A stretch of 64,000 nt of DNA, taken from positions 1 to 64,000 of the forward strand of contig JAPPII010000092.1 of assembly GCA_028820845.1 (NCBI GenBank), given 5' to 3'. Below, piece by piece: positions 63,994-64,000 of this stretch (position 1 is the stretch's first letter; every line of letters begins with the position of its first letter). The stretch is from Candidatus Poribacteria bacterium (lineage in GTDB: Bacteria > Poribacteria > WGA-4E > WGA-3G). The translations under genes were made by a program, and so were the position numbers. The notes below the pieces were generated by a model, which did no database searches, was not told the origin of the DNA, and saw only the letters and a program-made list of their open reading frames with translations.

Positions 63994-64000
63994 CAGGAGG

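Noticed and set aside
1-64000. tRNA, rRNA, CRISPR arrays or a replication origin
   Set aside because: No cloverleaf, rRNA-like stretch, regular repeat-spacer pattern or DnaA-box cluster was recognised by eye; a covariance-model scan would be needed for small RNAs.

Overview
The window reads as part of a bacterial chromosome of moderate GC with no rRNA or tRNA that I could recognise. The best guess for the organism is a member of Candidatus Poribacteria or a close relative (inference). Three features point there: large secreted beta-propeller proteins ending in a tail with the core NYPNPFNPETWIPYQL; several Fe(II)/2-oxoglutarate oxygenases of the phytanoyl-CoA dioxygenase (PhyH) type, some paired with Gfo/Idh/MocA oxidoreductases; and many small palindromic and short-period repeats between genes. 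No marker gene here settles the phylum.

Layout. 0-9.4 kb: a secreted YWTD-type propeller with the C-terminal tail, an Uma2-type nuclease-like protein, then a tight PhyH - Gfo/Idh - PhyH - Gfo/Idh operon. 9.4-14.1 kb: a probable iron-acquisition operon with a secreted ceruloplasmin-like multicopper oxidase, an FbpA-like ferric binding protein, a fused FbpB-like permease and a small lipoprotein; no ATPase gene is present. 14.1-20.9 kb: a DUF4956 membrane protein, a secreted CotH-kinase protein with EF-hands and a lamin-tail domain, then an ECF sigma factor, an anti-sigma factor with two zinc fingers, an RseB/LolA-like protein and a dienelactone-hydrolase-like enzyme. 20.9-24.4 kb: an accessory patch with a HigB/HigA pair, an unknown gene plus a GIY-YIG protein, a small secreted protein and an SDR enzyme. 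24.7-33.3 kb: three regulator-propeller/BNR proteins, the last cut at its 5' end beside an IS5-family insertion sequence. 33.4-38.4 kb: a ThuA-like protein, then a plus-strand operon of PhyH, aspartate kinase, PhyH and a 2OG-Fe(II) oxygenase. 38.8-46.3 kb: two WD40 propeller proteins with the sorting-type tail, followed by a PorV/PorQ-like outer-membrane protein. 46.3-51.8 kb: a glutamine-amidotransferase-like hydrolase, a DUF6807-like protein, miaB, map, ccmC, a ccmD-like gene and an SRPBCC protein. 51.8-61.7 kb (minus strand): a lytic transglycosylase, a Wzi-like outer-membrane protein, glutamine-dependent NAD synthetase, a TolB-like propeller and two large secreted proteins. 62.4-64 kb: two secreted LamG/DUF1080-like proteins with a shared C-terminal tail.

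How the parts fit. The cell evidently invests in exported propeller and lectin-fold proteins. The tail on three of them and the PorV/PorQ-like protein next to two of them suggest a type IX-like export or attachment route (inference). The multicopper oxidase and ferric ABC components fit oxidation of Fe(II) followed by Fe(III) uptake. The sigma/anti-sigma/RseB-like set is an envelope-stress type switch placed directly after CotH.

Most unusual non-coding content: arrays of degenerate 7-bp repeats at six loci, several crossing gene ends and one supplying a signal peptide; a 55-bp double-hairpin element present once in an intergenic region and once inside a reading frame; a perfect 24-bp palindrome at the predicted start point of a strong promoter; and a C7 tract that separates a well-formed signal peptide from the large WD40 reading frame.
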